Source of the DNA: Favolaschia claudopus
Lineage: Eukaryota; Basidiomycota; Agaricomycetes; Agaricales; Mycenaceae
Direction: 5' to 3'
Assembly (NCBI GenBank): GCA_037176885.1
Contig: JAWWNJ010000074.1
Location: forward strand, 1,054,001-1,118,000
DNA length: 64,000 nt
Below the pieces are notes generated by a model, which worked only from the letters and a program-made list of their open reading frames with translations, did not search any database and was not told the origin of the DNA. Shown one piece after another: positions 54,657 through 64,000 of the stretch (the first letter of the stretch is position 1; each line of letters starts with the position of its first letter). The translations under genes were made by a program, and so were the position numbers.

Positions 54657-54828
54657 CGATCTCATAATGCATAATGCACTGAAAACTTGCCCCAAACCTT
54701 ATGCATTAGACAATATGAGAAAATGCATAAAACACCAGCCCACCAGGTTGGTGGACCCCAAAACACTATGCAGAATGAGGTTTATGCACTGTGAGCATAT
54801 GCATTATGAGATGTTCAACTGTACTGAC
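54657..54828. mobile_element. CTCATAATGCAT-family element, right end and body
   Basis: Right end ATGAGATGTTCAACTG followed by TA (54827-54828). The last 60 bases match the sequence at 63939-64000 in reverse orientation with one difference. Left end near 54658 (GATCTCATAATGCAT) is less certain. The interior repeats TGCATTATG words in both orientations. Confidence 0.6.
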
Positions 54829-54976
54829 TAGCTATAGGCTTCGGATAGAGAACAGGAAAATACTGATTAATGAGCCTAAATTAATCTTCAAAATACCATC
54901 AATTTGGCAGTGTTTGCCTTTTTTGGAACACAGTCACCAAGATTTCAGGTGGGCGAGTACCTCAAAAATAGGTTTA

Positions 54977-55121
54977 CTGTACCATTTCGACCACAACTTC
55001 AGTCACAGGTCACAGCCGACTTTGTTTGATCTGTGCAAAAATCGCCTTAATTCAAAACAAAATCTTTCGGGCTCCTCGGAGTGAAGAAAGCTTCGTTGAA
55101 GTTACGGTCGAAATAGTACAG
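54977..55121. mobile_element. MITE, 145 bp (CTGTACCATTTCGACC family, copy 2)
   Basis: CTGTACCATTTCGACC at the left, GGTCGAAATAGTACAG at the right (one mismatch), TA at 54975-54976 and 55122-55123. Shares its interior with 13588-13727. Confidence 0.85.
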
Positions 55122-55607
55122 TACTATCTCATGACTTTGTATCTAAGAACTCAGAGTTTGCTGGGCTATCCTCATCCTTCAGTGAGGGTACTAACACAGA
55201 GCAAGAAATTGTTGATTTGACAAATAAATAAACAAATATAGAAAATCAGCACAGGGAAAGCCCGATAACTTCGGCGCGTGTTATGTACAATAGCATATGA
55301 CCATCCCCCCTCTCTCAATCAATCAATCAATATTCCATTATCCTCACTGCGGGCCGTTTATCGGCCCATGTCGGAGTCTAGCAGTACATTGACTGTATCA
55401 CTAATTGTTAATCATTCGGCTGCCCGTGATCCTTCAAACTCTCTGCAATGATCCCCGCAACGAGGGGCTGTGTTTCTCCAAACGGGGTTGTCGGTGCCGC
55501 ACTACCGCTTGGCGTGAGTGACATCGTGAGGCGATCACGTGCCAGTGTGGTCATGAGGTTGGTCAGCCGAAATCGGCGCGGCGGAATCTAAATTGTTTCT
55601 CCGAGGG

Positions 55608-55694
55608 TGGGGGCTGCAGGATTCGAACCTGCGACCTTAGCAGTGTGCGCGTGGTCGACCTTAGGGGATGGTTACCGCTGTGCCATCCAACCCC
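55608..55694 (-). tRNA. tRNA-like gene, possibly with an intron; anticodon not assigned
   Basis: On the minus strand GGGGTT at the start pairs with AGCCCC near the end (six pairs). An A box (TGGCACAGCGGTA) and a perfect T arm (GCAGG TTCGAAT CCTGC, B box GGTTCGAATCC) are present, and the sequence ends CCA. The anticodon arm region is long and holds a direct repeat CTAAGGTCG 24 bp apart, which would fit a short intron. D-stem positions are unusual, so a tRNA pseudogene or tRNA-derived SINE head is the alternative. Confidence 0.45.
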
Positions 55695-55965
55695 TCTCTG
55701 CCACCAGTTGAACCAACTGCTAAGGTAGGGAAGGGCTTGCAACCCCACATTTACACTTGCCGGGGCTAATATCTACCATTGTGAAGCATCTGGGGCTTTG
55801 GGCGGGGTCGTAACCAGTACGTATGCCGAAGCTTCTCAAAAAGGTGAAATCACGTGGGGCAACCGTATTTGTGTGGCCATGCAGCCAACAAGCTCCATAT
55901 TGGGCTCAAGTTGGACCGCCAAGTTTTCCGAACGACGTGTCATTTCCTTATCCGACCGTGTAGGC

Positions 55966-56047
55966 GCCATCAAGTTCAGACTCTATATAATAGATTTATC
56001 GACTATCATGAATCTTGTAGAGTCTGACAAGAGTCTGACTTGGTGAG
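55966..56047. repeat. Short palindromic element, copy 2
   Basis: AAGTTCAGACTCTATATA and GAGTCTGACTTGGTGAGAC are inverted ends; the interior is the reverse complement of 30985-31056 with an added GACAAGAGTCT. Confidence 0.55.
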
Positions 56048-56304
56048 ACTTGGCAACTTTCTACATCACTGACAGGCCGAGAAACTTTGGGTGGCGCGGA
56101 CAACCATTTGATGCAGCTTCCCGGGGCCTCTCTGGGTGGATTAGCCACCACTGGTGGCTACGGCTCGGAATCGGGGCATATCAGGATCATCTCGTCATCG
56201 ACCCTTTGTTTTCATTCGACCGCTCAAATTCTCCGTCGCCTCTTCTTTCCTTACACCAGGCAAGAGGCAACACGACGCTCAGAACTTCTCGGCCCATCAG
56301 GAAA

Positions 56305-56465
56305 AAACCCAAAATTCTATGATGCACTCTTGAAATCTATGTATGTGTATGAGGTACGAGAGCCACCTCCCATGTTTCTATGCAGTTCCATATCGCGCAC
56401 CAGAGACAGTCATAGTCGTCGGAGTAAATTGTCTATGACTGTCTATGACTGTCAGAGACTGATAA
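56305..56465 (+). mobile_element. Degenerate CATCAGG end
   Basis: CCATCAGGAAAAAACCC at 56305-56321 resembles the CATCAGG ends, and CCAGAGACAGTCATAGTCGT near 56400 followed by doubled TCTATGACTG resembles the phased motif. Weak and without a regular 10-bp phase. Confidence 0.3.
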
Positions 56466-57261
56466 TTTAGTGTTGCCGGGGTTCGGTTAGGTTCAAGGGG
56501 TGGCGGAAACTGGATTGATGGACCATGATGCATGACTACCCACTGGTAGTAGTCGATCTAGTATTCGGGGTCCGCGAAAAGAGGTTTTGGTGGTCATTTT
56601 CACGAATATCTTGTTAGTACCCACTGGTTCTGTGAGAATACGTAGTTTGTTTCGGTGTGCTACAGCTCCGGACAATCAAAGTCAACAATTTTATTTTCGG
56701 TCGAACCGCTATTTTCTGGGCTTAGCTGAGTCCAGAAACGGATTCAGCACCCCAGAATACGTCTAAAAACGATTTTTCCTGAATTTTCCCACGACAAAAT
56801 GGGTTTGGCCAAATTTTTGGGCGGTCTGAACGAAATTGTGTGTACCTTTCTGGCCCCTCCAGACGAATGTTGACCCAACCTTCATGGATTCTGAGCATCC
56901 AGAGAATACTATATGCAACTACTCTGGTCCCTCAGCCCTTTTTGCTTTGAGGAACCCATAAACACCCGAAATTGGCAATGCCAAGGTGACAGGAGGTGAC
57001 ATATTTGTGACATGTTGTTACGAATGTCACAATGTTCCCACAGGTTCCCTCCTATTTTGTGACATAACGGCTCGTTGAATTTTTATTCTGAGTCCAGAAA
57101 CAGACTCAGACAGTCGTAAAGAGCTCAAATCAATATTTTCGTGATTTTCCCTTGTGATTTGGGGGTCCGGTCAAAATTTTGGCTACCCTGTAAGGGGAGA
57201 AGGGCCCAGGAGCCAAGTCGATAACAAACCTGGGGATCAGAGATCCCCAGCAGACTACTTA
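56466..57261. other. No gene; diverged relative of the 693-bp element
   Basis: CTCCGGACAATCAAAGTCAACA at 56666 onward (first 20: CTCCGGACAATCAAAGTCAA), then ATTTTCCCACGACAAAATGG and GGCCAAATTTTTGGG, resemble the left part of the 57262 and 23314 elements. Two or more eroded copies seem to be stacked between 56660 and 57260. Confidence 0.4.
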
Positions 57262-57942
57262 CAGTGCCGGACACGCAAAGTCGACAATGTTGATTGCCGG
57301 CGAACGGGAATTTTGGGGATAAATCTGACTTCAGATTCGGATTCGCCGACCCCTGAAAAGCTCAAAAAACCACCTCCGAAGTTTTTCCCACGACATTTTG
57401 GCTGTGGCCAAATTTTTGAGGTCAAAATCGAAACTGTGTGTACCCCTTTTGAGCTCCGAGCGCAAAATTACTGATTCTTGGCAGGTGTAAGTGGAAGGGT
57501 GACGGCCTGAACTACAATCTGGGCGGTAATTCTCAGCACCAACCCACGGCAGCGGCACGGCATGGTGATCGGCAAGCATGTTGACACATGGTCTGTGATA
57601 GAATTGATCAACATGATGTAAGTTGTCCAAATACGGCGATGTTTCCCAAGGGATTTGTGCCAAAACGGCTCGTGAAATTGCTTTGATGTTATCAGGGACA
57701 GAACCAGCTCGATTAACGGAGTCGATTGCGCTATTTTTCGTAATTTTCCCATGAAATCTCGGTGTTCGGCCAAAATTTTGGGGTCAATTTTTTTGATTTT
57801 GAGTTTTGGGGAAATCGGCTCGTGCAAAACCGTTGTTGGGGTCTATAACAACATGTTTACACAGAAAACTAGCCGCCTGGGCATGTGTCACACCTTCCAT
57901 AAATGGAAGATCAAAGTTGTCGACTTTGCGCGTCCGGCACTG
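57262..57942. mobile_element. TA-flanked non-autonomous element, 681 bp, copy 2
   Basis: Terminal inverted repeats start CAGTGCCGGACACGCAAAGT; TA at 57260-57261 and 57943-57944. The right repeat has one change (GCGCGTCC for GCGTGTCC). Nearly the same sequence as 23314-24006 with scattered substitutions and a few small deletions. Confidence 0.9.
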
Positions 57943-58301
57943 TATATACAAGAGGTGACGTAAGATATGACATAAGTGAGCACAGCATGATGTCTTGGAG
58001 ACAGAGAACTTCTGCCCAAGTCAGAAGACGTCATAGCTGTGGAGTCCCCTGACATACGTACCCTCTACTAAGAATAGCGGATATCTCCGGAACGGCTCGA
58101 TGAATTCTCACCAAAAAAATTCAGCAGGCTCCTGAACTCGTTTCCTTTCGATTCCGACACATATCGGGGTCGTGGGAAAAGGTCGATAAATTTGTCGAGT
58201 TCATTGATGTACTCGCGTATCAATACACTCGTCGCTTCTTCACTATTTCCACAAGGAGAAAGGCGGCGCAAGCCAAGCTTCTATCAAGAAAATGTGGACA
58301 T

Positions 58302-58568
58302 ACCTTGATGTTCGACGAGGCGGCTCTTCACCCGAGCATTGAATATATGCCTACCACCGACGAAATGGCCGGGTTTTGCCTTGAACATGTCAGCGAGCTT
58401 GACACTCTCCTGGTGGGCAAAGACACGCGAACCGTCGAAGCGGCGGTCACGGCTGTGAGAGATGGCAAGGTGCATATTGCGCAAGAGACCACGCTTGGTG
58501 CCATCGCGCATCTCTCGCGAGATGATTACGGAGCAAAGCCCATTTTCGTGCACCGGACTATGGCCTGA
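58302..58568 (+). pseudogene. Fragment of an Agaricomycete transposon-associated protein
   Basis: LMFDEAALHPSIEYMPTTDE, MAGFCLEHVSELDTL and DGKVHIAQETTLGAIAHLSR form a segment I associate with a widespread mushroom protein family (pattern DE-A-RY, GxCxEH, H-x-KE-x-TV), often near transposons and with some likeness to the RNase-H-like region of THAP/P-element transposases. The frame ends at 58566-58568, 13 bp before a MITE end, and the 5' part is not found. Family from memory; function unknown. Confidence 0.35.
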
Positions 58569-58581
58569 AATTCCTGGAATA

Positions 58582-58760
58582 CTGTAGCACTTTGTATGGG
58601 TGAAACAGACCCTCGAGCGTGACTGGAAACGCTACGCATGGAAACCAGAAACGGCCTCAGCGTTATGCGTGACATCATAGAATTTTGGAAACGGGCGGGC
58701 AAACACCGATAAAATCTATTTCCAAACGTTGAACGGATTCTGGGCAATTTTTAGCCCTCG
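58582..58760. mobile_element. MITE end fragment (31476 family), one side
   Basis: TA then CTGTAGCACTTTGTATGGGT, followed by CCAGAAACGGCCT and GTTATGCGTGACATC, matches the left part of 31476-31953. The other end is missing. Confidence 0.6.
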
Positions 58761-59179
58761 TTTATGCTTTCTTTGTATCCATAGCCCTTTGTGATTGCAT
58801 TTCTCCTGTTACGGGCTCCGTAATACACCTTTTTTTTTTTTTTTCATGAACACTGCGCCGTGGCGCACGCTCAGACACCTAATTTACTAAACCAGCGACG
58901 GGTCCACCACAAGCCCTCTTCGAGCGACTAGTTAAACTACCTCGGCCAGCGTCTGGTACACCTTCCCAGCACCTTGCCCGTGGTTTCCGATGCACCGTAC
59001 CGGTTCTATCTTGACGAAGATTGTAGAGACTGATTGAGTGCAGTGAGGAGGAGGAGGGTTATAGCAGTAGATTCAGCTAGATTTTACAGCCAGAAACATG
59101 ATAATTCGACATCTTTGTATGTCACGCAGAGTTCTTCCATGACCTTTCCATGATGTTTTGTCGCCAAGTGAGTGCATAC

Positions 59180-59285
59180 TGTAGCACTTTGTATGGGTGA
59201 AACGTAACGCGTAACGCCCGCCCTGTTTCGTTTCAACGGTAACGCATAACGGTCGGGTGGTTTCCCTGAGGACTATGTACTCCAT
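59180..59285. mobile_element. MITE end fragment (31476 family), other side
   Basis: TA then CTGTAGCACTTTGTATGGGT, followed by AACGTAACGCGTAACGC and CGTTTCAACGGTAACGC, matches the other end of the family (as at 37934). It stands in the same direction as the fragment at 58582, so they are not the two ends of one element unless part was inverted. Confidence 0.6.
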
Positions 59286-59408
59286 CAGCATGTATCAAGC
59301 ATGGATTATACGCAGAAAATCGCGGGACGGGCGAGCGTCGGGCTTCGCCGCGGGTCCGGCAGGGCGGCTTGATGACAACAATGGGAAATCATTACCCTAT
59401 ATAGGACC

Positions 59409-60575
59409 CAGTGTTCGCCCTTAAGCCTTAAACTTGGGTTGAGCTGAGCCTTAAGGCTTATTAAGCCTTAGGTCTTAATAACCCTTAAGCACTTAAAGCC
59501 TTAATTTCCTTATTTGGCAGGTAGTTCCCACCACTAACAGGCCTTGTATTTTGGATTGACGGTGAAAGGTGGAACAGAGTGGACTATATACAGGCTCACC
59601 TTGTTAGAGTGTATACAACTTGCTATATTCCATCTTGGTTGAATGCCAGTTTGAGTCTACAATATTGCTGACCAATCACTTTGAGCATGCCGTGAATTTC
59701 AATCCACCACCGGCACAGGCAGAAGTAACCATAGCCGACCAAGCCGGACCCTCGGGAATTGTGGCAGATGGGAGCGGAACAAGTGCTTAGCATGCACCGG
59801 AAATACCCGGGCTGCCGGCATGAAGCTCGGCATCAATCTTAAGGGCTCTTAAGGTCTGGACACACTCGATGAATTCCGCCGCATCAGTGACATCCAAATC
59901 CGGTAATTTGATGGGGGCGGTGTTCTCGGGACTTATTGATCTGAGGTGTTGGGGGTGTGATGCAATGCGTGCATAGGGGGTTGTAGCGAATTGCTGGTTA
60001 GTCTAGAGGTTTGAACACATTGCCAGGGCCCAGGAGAGTGTGCAGACGTTGCGAGTTCGGTTCTTTCTATTTGCATCTTTTTTTGCTCTTTTTTTACTAT
60101 CCACAGTGATGTCTCCTTGCAATTGATGATGGCCCACCTTGTTCCTATTTCCACGTATTTTCTTCTAGGCGTCGAAGGGTGGAGAGAATGAACCTTCCAA
60201 CGAGGTGGGTCGGTTTTGGCAGCCGTTAGGCAGGGTTACAAAATGTCACAAAAAATCCTTTTCATTTGTCTAGCCCACTACAGGCAGTGTATGGCTCTCA
60301 AAATCAATATAACGACTCAAGATGCAAAAAAAGCTGTCATTCATGTTTTACGAGCACTGGAGAGGGAAAACGGGACGAGGATCGACCAAAAGTTCATAAA
60401 ATGAGTTGGCGATGCCAAAAACACTGCCACCATCAAATTACCCGATTCGGAGGTCACTGATGCGGCGGAAGTTTGGGAAGTGTCTGGACATCTCAACGGC
60501 CGATCCTTAAGGCTTATCATAAGGCCTTAATAAGCCTTAACCTTAATAAGGCCTTATCCCTTAGAGCGAACACTG
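59409..60575. mobile_element. hAT-like non-autonomous element, 1167 bp, 8-bp duplication
   Basis: ATAGGACC flanks both sides (59401-59408 and 60576-60583). Ends CAGTGTTCGC and GCGAACACTG are perfect 10-bp inverted repeats, followed by CTTAAGCCTTAA-type blocks on both sides (59419-59515 and 60505-60565). Related to 8973-9509. Interior frames are short; not a transposase. Confidence 0.85.
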
Positions 60576-62601
60576 ATAGGACCCAACAGCGTTTAGTTGC
60601 AAGCGCCCACGTACCCGCCGGGCTATCACGCCGAAGACGCTGAACTTGTACTCAAACCAGTAGGATCGCTGTGGGGAGGTGGAAGGTAATACTCAGTGAT
60701 GTGCCTAAGGCCTCCCCCCGGCACGCTAAGCACTTAGGACTTAGCATAAGGCTTACAGTATTTTGACGCTCCTTTACACACCAAAAATGATTTTGAGATT
60801 TTGTCGGAAAATCCGAAATCAGGTGATAGGGCCAAATATACCAATATCAAGCTTGATCAGGCTGTCAAGTTCGGGGTCGGTTGATAAGGTCCAAAAAAGA
60901 CTTATAAACACTGATCAAGCTTGACGGCCTGATATTGCTTGATAGGTCTTGATCAAGGTTGGGCGGGGAAAATGGTCAAAATGTAACAACTCTGTTGCGC
61001 TTTCTATTATGGTACCTACAGTATACTTATGTACTTCAAAGTGTTTGATTCTATTAAGACTTCTATTTTTACTATTTATTAAGTTAGAACTTATAAGTAT
61101 TCCGCATCGCGCGGTTCGAACACCCGCGACTAAGTAATAAAACGACACAACCACTATGCTAAGGAACCTTTAACATAATGAGGTGGTCTACGTCACATAT
61201 CATGGTAATACTCCACTTGCAGGCGTGATATCATCATCAACTGTCCAATTCACTTGTGCGTGTCTTGAATGCATAAGTAGTTTATAATGTCATTGTACCT
61301 ACAAATGTAGTCCCATACACTCTGAGATCTGACACTATCTTCAATTGAATTATAATATACTATATTCTACTGGGTAGTCGGCCACCCCCAAATAGTCTGA
61401 GTCGGAAATTTGGAAATCACGTCATGAGACTTTATGATGCCTCACGAGGCTGTGAGACAAACTGATCTTATGAGAACAATACGAGAGAAGTCATTTCGCA
61501 CGAGATCGGCACAGGATCCGACTATCTAATGAGATAATTATATAATATGAGGAAAGAATATCTTATCTGGCCATATAGGAAATGACTTGGCTCACACGAT
61601 GGTCATGAGAATGGGCTAGGTACATCTAGTCTCATGGGAATAGGGTAATCGAGAGAATAAAATATATCAAAGGCGTTTATTATCATGGGCTTATTTGGTC
61701 AGTGGATGGTCTTATTTATTGAACTTTTATTGGATTGTTACAGGATCTTAGGTTTAGAAGGTTCTATAGCGTCAAACTTGTGACCTCTGACCGGGTCATC
61801 TCCCGATCGGGTGATGCACTGCCTCCCGGTCAACCCATTTCAAACTCCGCTAGGCCTGTGCCGAACCCTCTCTCGCTGGGGGGGGATAGCGTTTAGTTAC
61901 GATGTTGAAATGCCTGGGGAAATTTGTTGCCATCCAAGCATCATCTCCCGTCGTTGTTCCTCAGCATAAACGCCTCGCCGAACCTCATCATAGATCCTCA
62001 ATTTCACCAGCGAGCTCTCGTTGCCGACGTGCTCGTTGAGCCAATGATCGTGTCAAGTTTACAGGCCTTACAATGCCCGACTGTGCCCCTCAGATCAGTG
62101 TGAAGTCCACCATGCAGCTCAGATCGCAAGTCTCGCGTACCAAACGACCATCGTTCTCTTTTTCCTTTGCTTCTCTCTTCCTTCGTCTCTTTTGGCCCGC
62201 CGAACGCCGTTCAGACTCGGACTAAAATTACTTTTGAACGGGTCCGGCACGACATCTTGTTGAATTGCTGACCTGATTCCGACTCTTCCTTGAAACAGGA
62301 CTTGCTCTGATCTCCACAGGTGCACCGTTGACTGCACTCAGCTCGCCGAGATTCCCCCTATTAAGGTAATGTCAATTGGCTTCTCACAGAGCAGAAGGGA
62401 GCCCTCCGCGTGACATTTGTGACCAAAACCTCACTATCTTTTTCCTTGCCTCATCGCTAGTGATTTGAAAGGGGCAGACACATTGTTACATGCTCTAGTA
62501 GACACTAGAAAAAACTCAATTTCTACGCTTTGCTGTTGTACAGAAAATGCGGAAATGGAAAGTGGCTATCCAAGGAACCCTACTACACTGTAAAAGAGAC
62601 T
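60576..62601. other. No gene recognised; CTGATAAGG-type repeat at 60794-60960
   Basis: GTCGGAAAATCCGAAATCAG at 60795 is like the ends of the 38142 element and is followed by CTTGATCAGG words. Apart from a tRNA-like stretch (61100-61168) nothing else is identified. 62340-62600 is the 3' flank of the Ras gene. Confidence 0.4.
61100..61168 (-). ncRNA. tRNA-like sequence
   Basis: On the minus strand TTAGCATAGTGGTTG matches an A box and GTGTTCGAACCGC a B box (GTTCGAACC exact). The acceptor ends pair at only about four positions. It shares TTAGCATAG and TTTTATT with 25238-25322, so both may derive from the same tRNA. Confidence 0.4.
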
Positions 62602-63421
62602 CTACAAGATAATACATCCCCGGTTCTTCGATGCGACTCCTGGTTTTGAATTTCTGGTTTGTCGTAGTGCTCGGACGAGGTTAGCGAAGACCCGCTCGAC
62701 GTTTTGAGTCGTTTTCGCTGAAGTCTCCATAAAGTCACAAGCAAACTGCTGCGCAAGCGCGGCGCCTTCCTCTTTCGATACCTCGCGCTCGGAGAGTTTG
62801 TCGGCTTTATTCCCGGCCAGCATAAGGATGGGGTTTCCTGTTTTTACCCGTCTCGCTGCTTCGCGGAAAAGCTCGAGGCGGTCGAAGCTTGACCGCGATG
62901 CGATTGAATAGACTAGGATGAACCCCTGGCCCTCTCTGATCGCGGATGTTTGAGCTAGGTGTATCATAGAGCGAATATAAAAATCACTGACCGCACCCAT
63001 TGATCCCGCAAAGCCCCATACTCCTCTATGGAAAGCCTCATTAAATTTCATTGAATCGACACTGAAGTGGAAATAGGTGCTACCCTGACCGGCAGTATCA
63101 ATGACTTCCACAAAACACATGCTATTGTCGAGAACAAACTGCTTGCGGTATGCGTCTTCTATCGTTGGATCGTAAGTCTGCAGCAGTGCTCTTTGAGTGG
63201 CAAGCATTCCGATAATGAAAACACAATACTTCTACAATATCAAATCAGCGAATGCACCTAGCGAAAGATAACCGGGAACTGACCGACGAAACAGTTGAGT
63301 GTAAACTGAAGGGATTGCGAGTCAGACGACATGGATCCGGGAGATTTGTGCTGACCTGAACGGCTAACGCGGTTTTACCGACACCACCATCACCAAGGAC
63401 GGCGATTGTCCATTGATCCAT
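62602..63421 (-). CDS. Ras-family small GTPase
   Basis: Five exons: 63421-63356 (MDQWTIAVLGDGGVGKTALA with P-loop GDGGVGKT), 63305-63284 (FTLNCFV), 63177-63084 (TYDPTIEDAYRKQ effector loop, VIDTAGQ), 63025-62992 (EEYGALRDQWV, switch II) and 62935-62602 (REGQGFILVYSIASRSSFDR, NKAD for guanine, ETSAK). It ends CIIL, a CAAX box predicting geranylgeranylation and membrane attachment. It is a GTP switch of the Ras/Rap type. Introns are 50, about 106, 58 and 56 bp with GT-AG ends. The join of exons 2 and 3 is off by two bases if the acceptor at 63178 is used (relatives have FVETYDPT); an acceptor 11 bases earlier (AAAGAG) or a donor 4 bases earlier restores the frame. NKAD replaces the usual NKxD without loss. 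Otherwise intact, about 182-186 residues. Confidence 0.9.
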
Positions 63422-63938
63422 TTTTTTGCTTGATGTCTCGCTGATGGACCAAAACAGTTATAAGAGACGGAAGGTTCAAGGTAGTCAATTTGGAGAGAGA
63501 GGTGGGAGGCAGGAATAGGAGGGTCACGTTTGCTGACAGGGTAACGTCTTGATAAGTGATTGTCATCCAATCGGCCACGCTGGTTTTGTTTTACAGCATA
63601 CAGAGGCATCACATCTCTGGACCTGACCCTTGTCTCGTACACATCATGACAGGGCTCCCAAATTGGGATGTCATGAGGCATGATGAGGGGCCGTGTGTAC
63701 GAGACCTGACCCACTATCAACGGCGCGGTTCTTGTGTTGGATCAAATTCCCTTAAAAGGGAGTAACCGAACGGCGAAAAGAGTTACTCCCTCTTTTGGAA
63801 GTAACCAAAAAGGGTTGGGAGTAAACGGAAAGGAAATTTGATGATATATCTGTCAAAGTGTGACCGAATAAGGGAATTATGATCCCAACATGCCGTGACT
63901 TGATCATGGTTGTAAAACACAGAATTGCCTTGCATCCA
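63422..63938. promoter_or_regulatory. Upstream region of the Ras gene, with inverted repeats
   Basis: GTCTCGTACACA (63631-63642) and TGTGTACGAGAC (63693-63704) are inverted about 50 bp apart with ATCATG/CATGAT inside. GGGAGTAAC (63758-63766) and GTTACTCCC (63782-63790) form a second hairpin. Either may be an eroded small element; no TATA box was seen close to the ATG. Confidence 0.35.
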
Positions 63939-64000
63939 TCTACAGTTGAACATCTCATAATGCATATGCTCACAATGCATAAACCTCATTCTGCATAGTG
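63939..64000. mobile_element. CTCATAATGCAT-family element, left end, cut by the window
   Basis: TA (63937-63938) then CAGTTGAACATCTCATAATG and on to the last base. It matches 54766-54826 inverted with one mismatch. Confidence 0.7.

Noticed and set aside
56087..56470. Open frame of 127 codons, faint likeness to an aminotransferase-type enzyme
   Set aside because: Similarity appears only when switching frames and is too weak; the end of the frame runs into repeat sequence.
58582..59285. A complete TA element between the two CTGTAGCACTTTG ends
   Set aside because: Both ends point the same way, so they cannot be the two termini of one simple inverted-repeat element.

Overview
The window looks like transposon-dense nuclear DNA from a mushroom-forming basidiomycete (Agaricomycetes). 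The signs are short GT-AG introns of about 40-60 bp, gene families I know only from that group, a tyrosine-recombinase (DIRS-type) retroelement, Ty1/copia elements, Helitron and hAT remains, and a very high density of small inverted-repeat elements, many flanked by TA. The only host gene that looks close to intact is a Ras-type GTPase at the right end (63421-62602, minus). Other genes are fragments, chimeras or genes split by insertions.

Layout. 1-3770: hAT transposase tail, several TA-flanked MITEs, and a Helitron helicase relic split by one of them. 4224-6634: an inverted-repeat element (ends CATCAGGAAAAACTG) with arrays of a CANAGT motif repeated every 9-10 bp just inside both ends; this is the strongest candidate for something undescribed. 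7300-19300: SANT, zinc-finger and DUF6589-like gene scraps among MITEs, a GGATCC array and a GC-rich tandem repeat.

20509-26632: a multi-exon gene of an Agaricomycete family of unknown function. It is hit first by a small TAATA-flanked MITE and then by a gag-only LTR retroelement with identical LTRs (23042-26515) that lies in its last exon. The retroelement itself carries two further inserted elements. 26600-33860: minisatellite, one end of a second CATCAGG element, GC-rich repeats, MITEs and long stretches without a recognisable gene. 33862-36720: fragments of a CDC48/p97 ATPase gene joined to a fragment of a GMC oxidoreductase gene, same strand, introns retained.

37871-40247: an unknown gene whose intron holds a three-level nest of elements. 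41789-47842: a minus-strand unknown gene, split near its 5' end by a 5.2 kb Ty1/copia element (42538-47772, 5-bp target duplication, nearly identical LTRs) whose pol frame has one in-frame stop. 48507-54092: a DIRS-like retroelement (gag, RT-RNase H with an intron, tyrosine recombinase). 54600-62600: MITEs, a second copy of the 690-bp TA element, a transposon-associated gene fragment, a 1.17 kb hAT-like non-autonomous element with an 8-bp duplication, and tRNA-like sequences. The genes do not form a pathway; what links them is layered insertion, and in several cases removing the element with one target-site copy leaves the host reading frame continuous.
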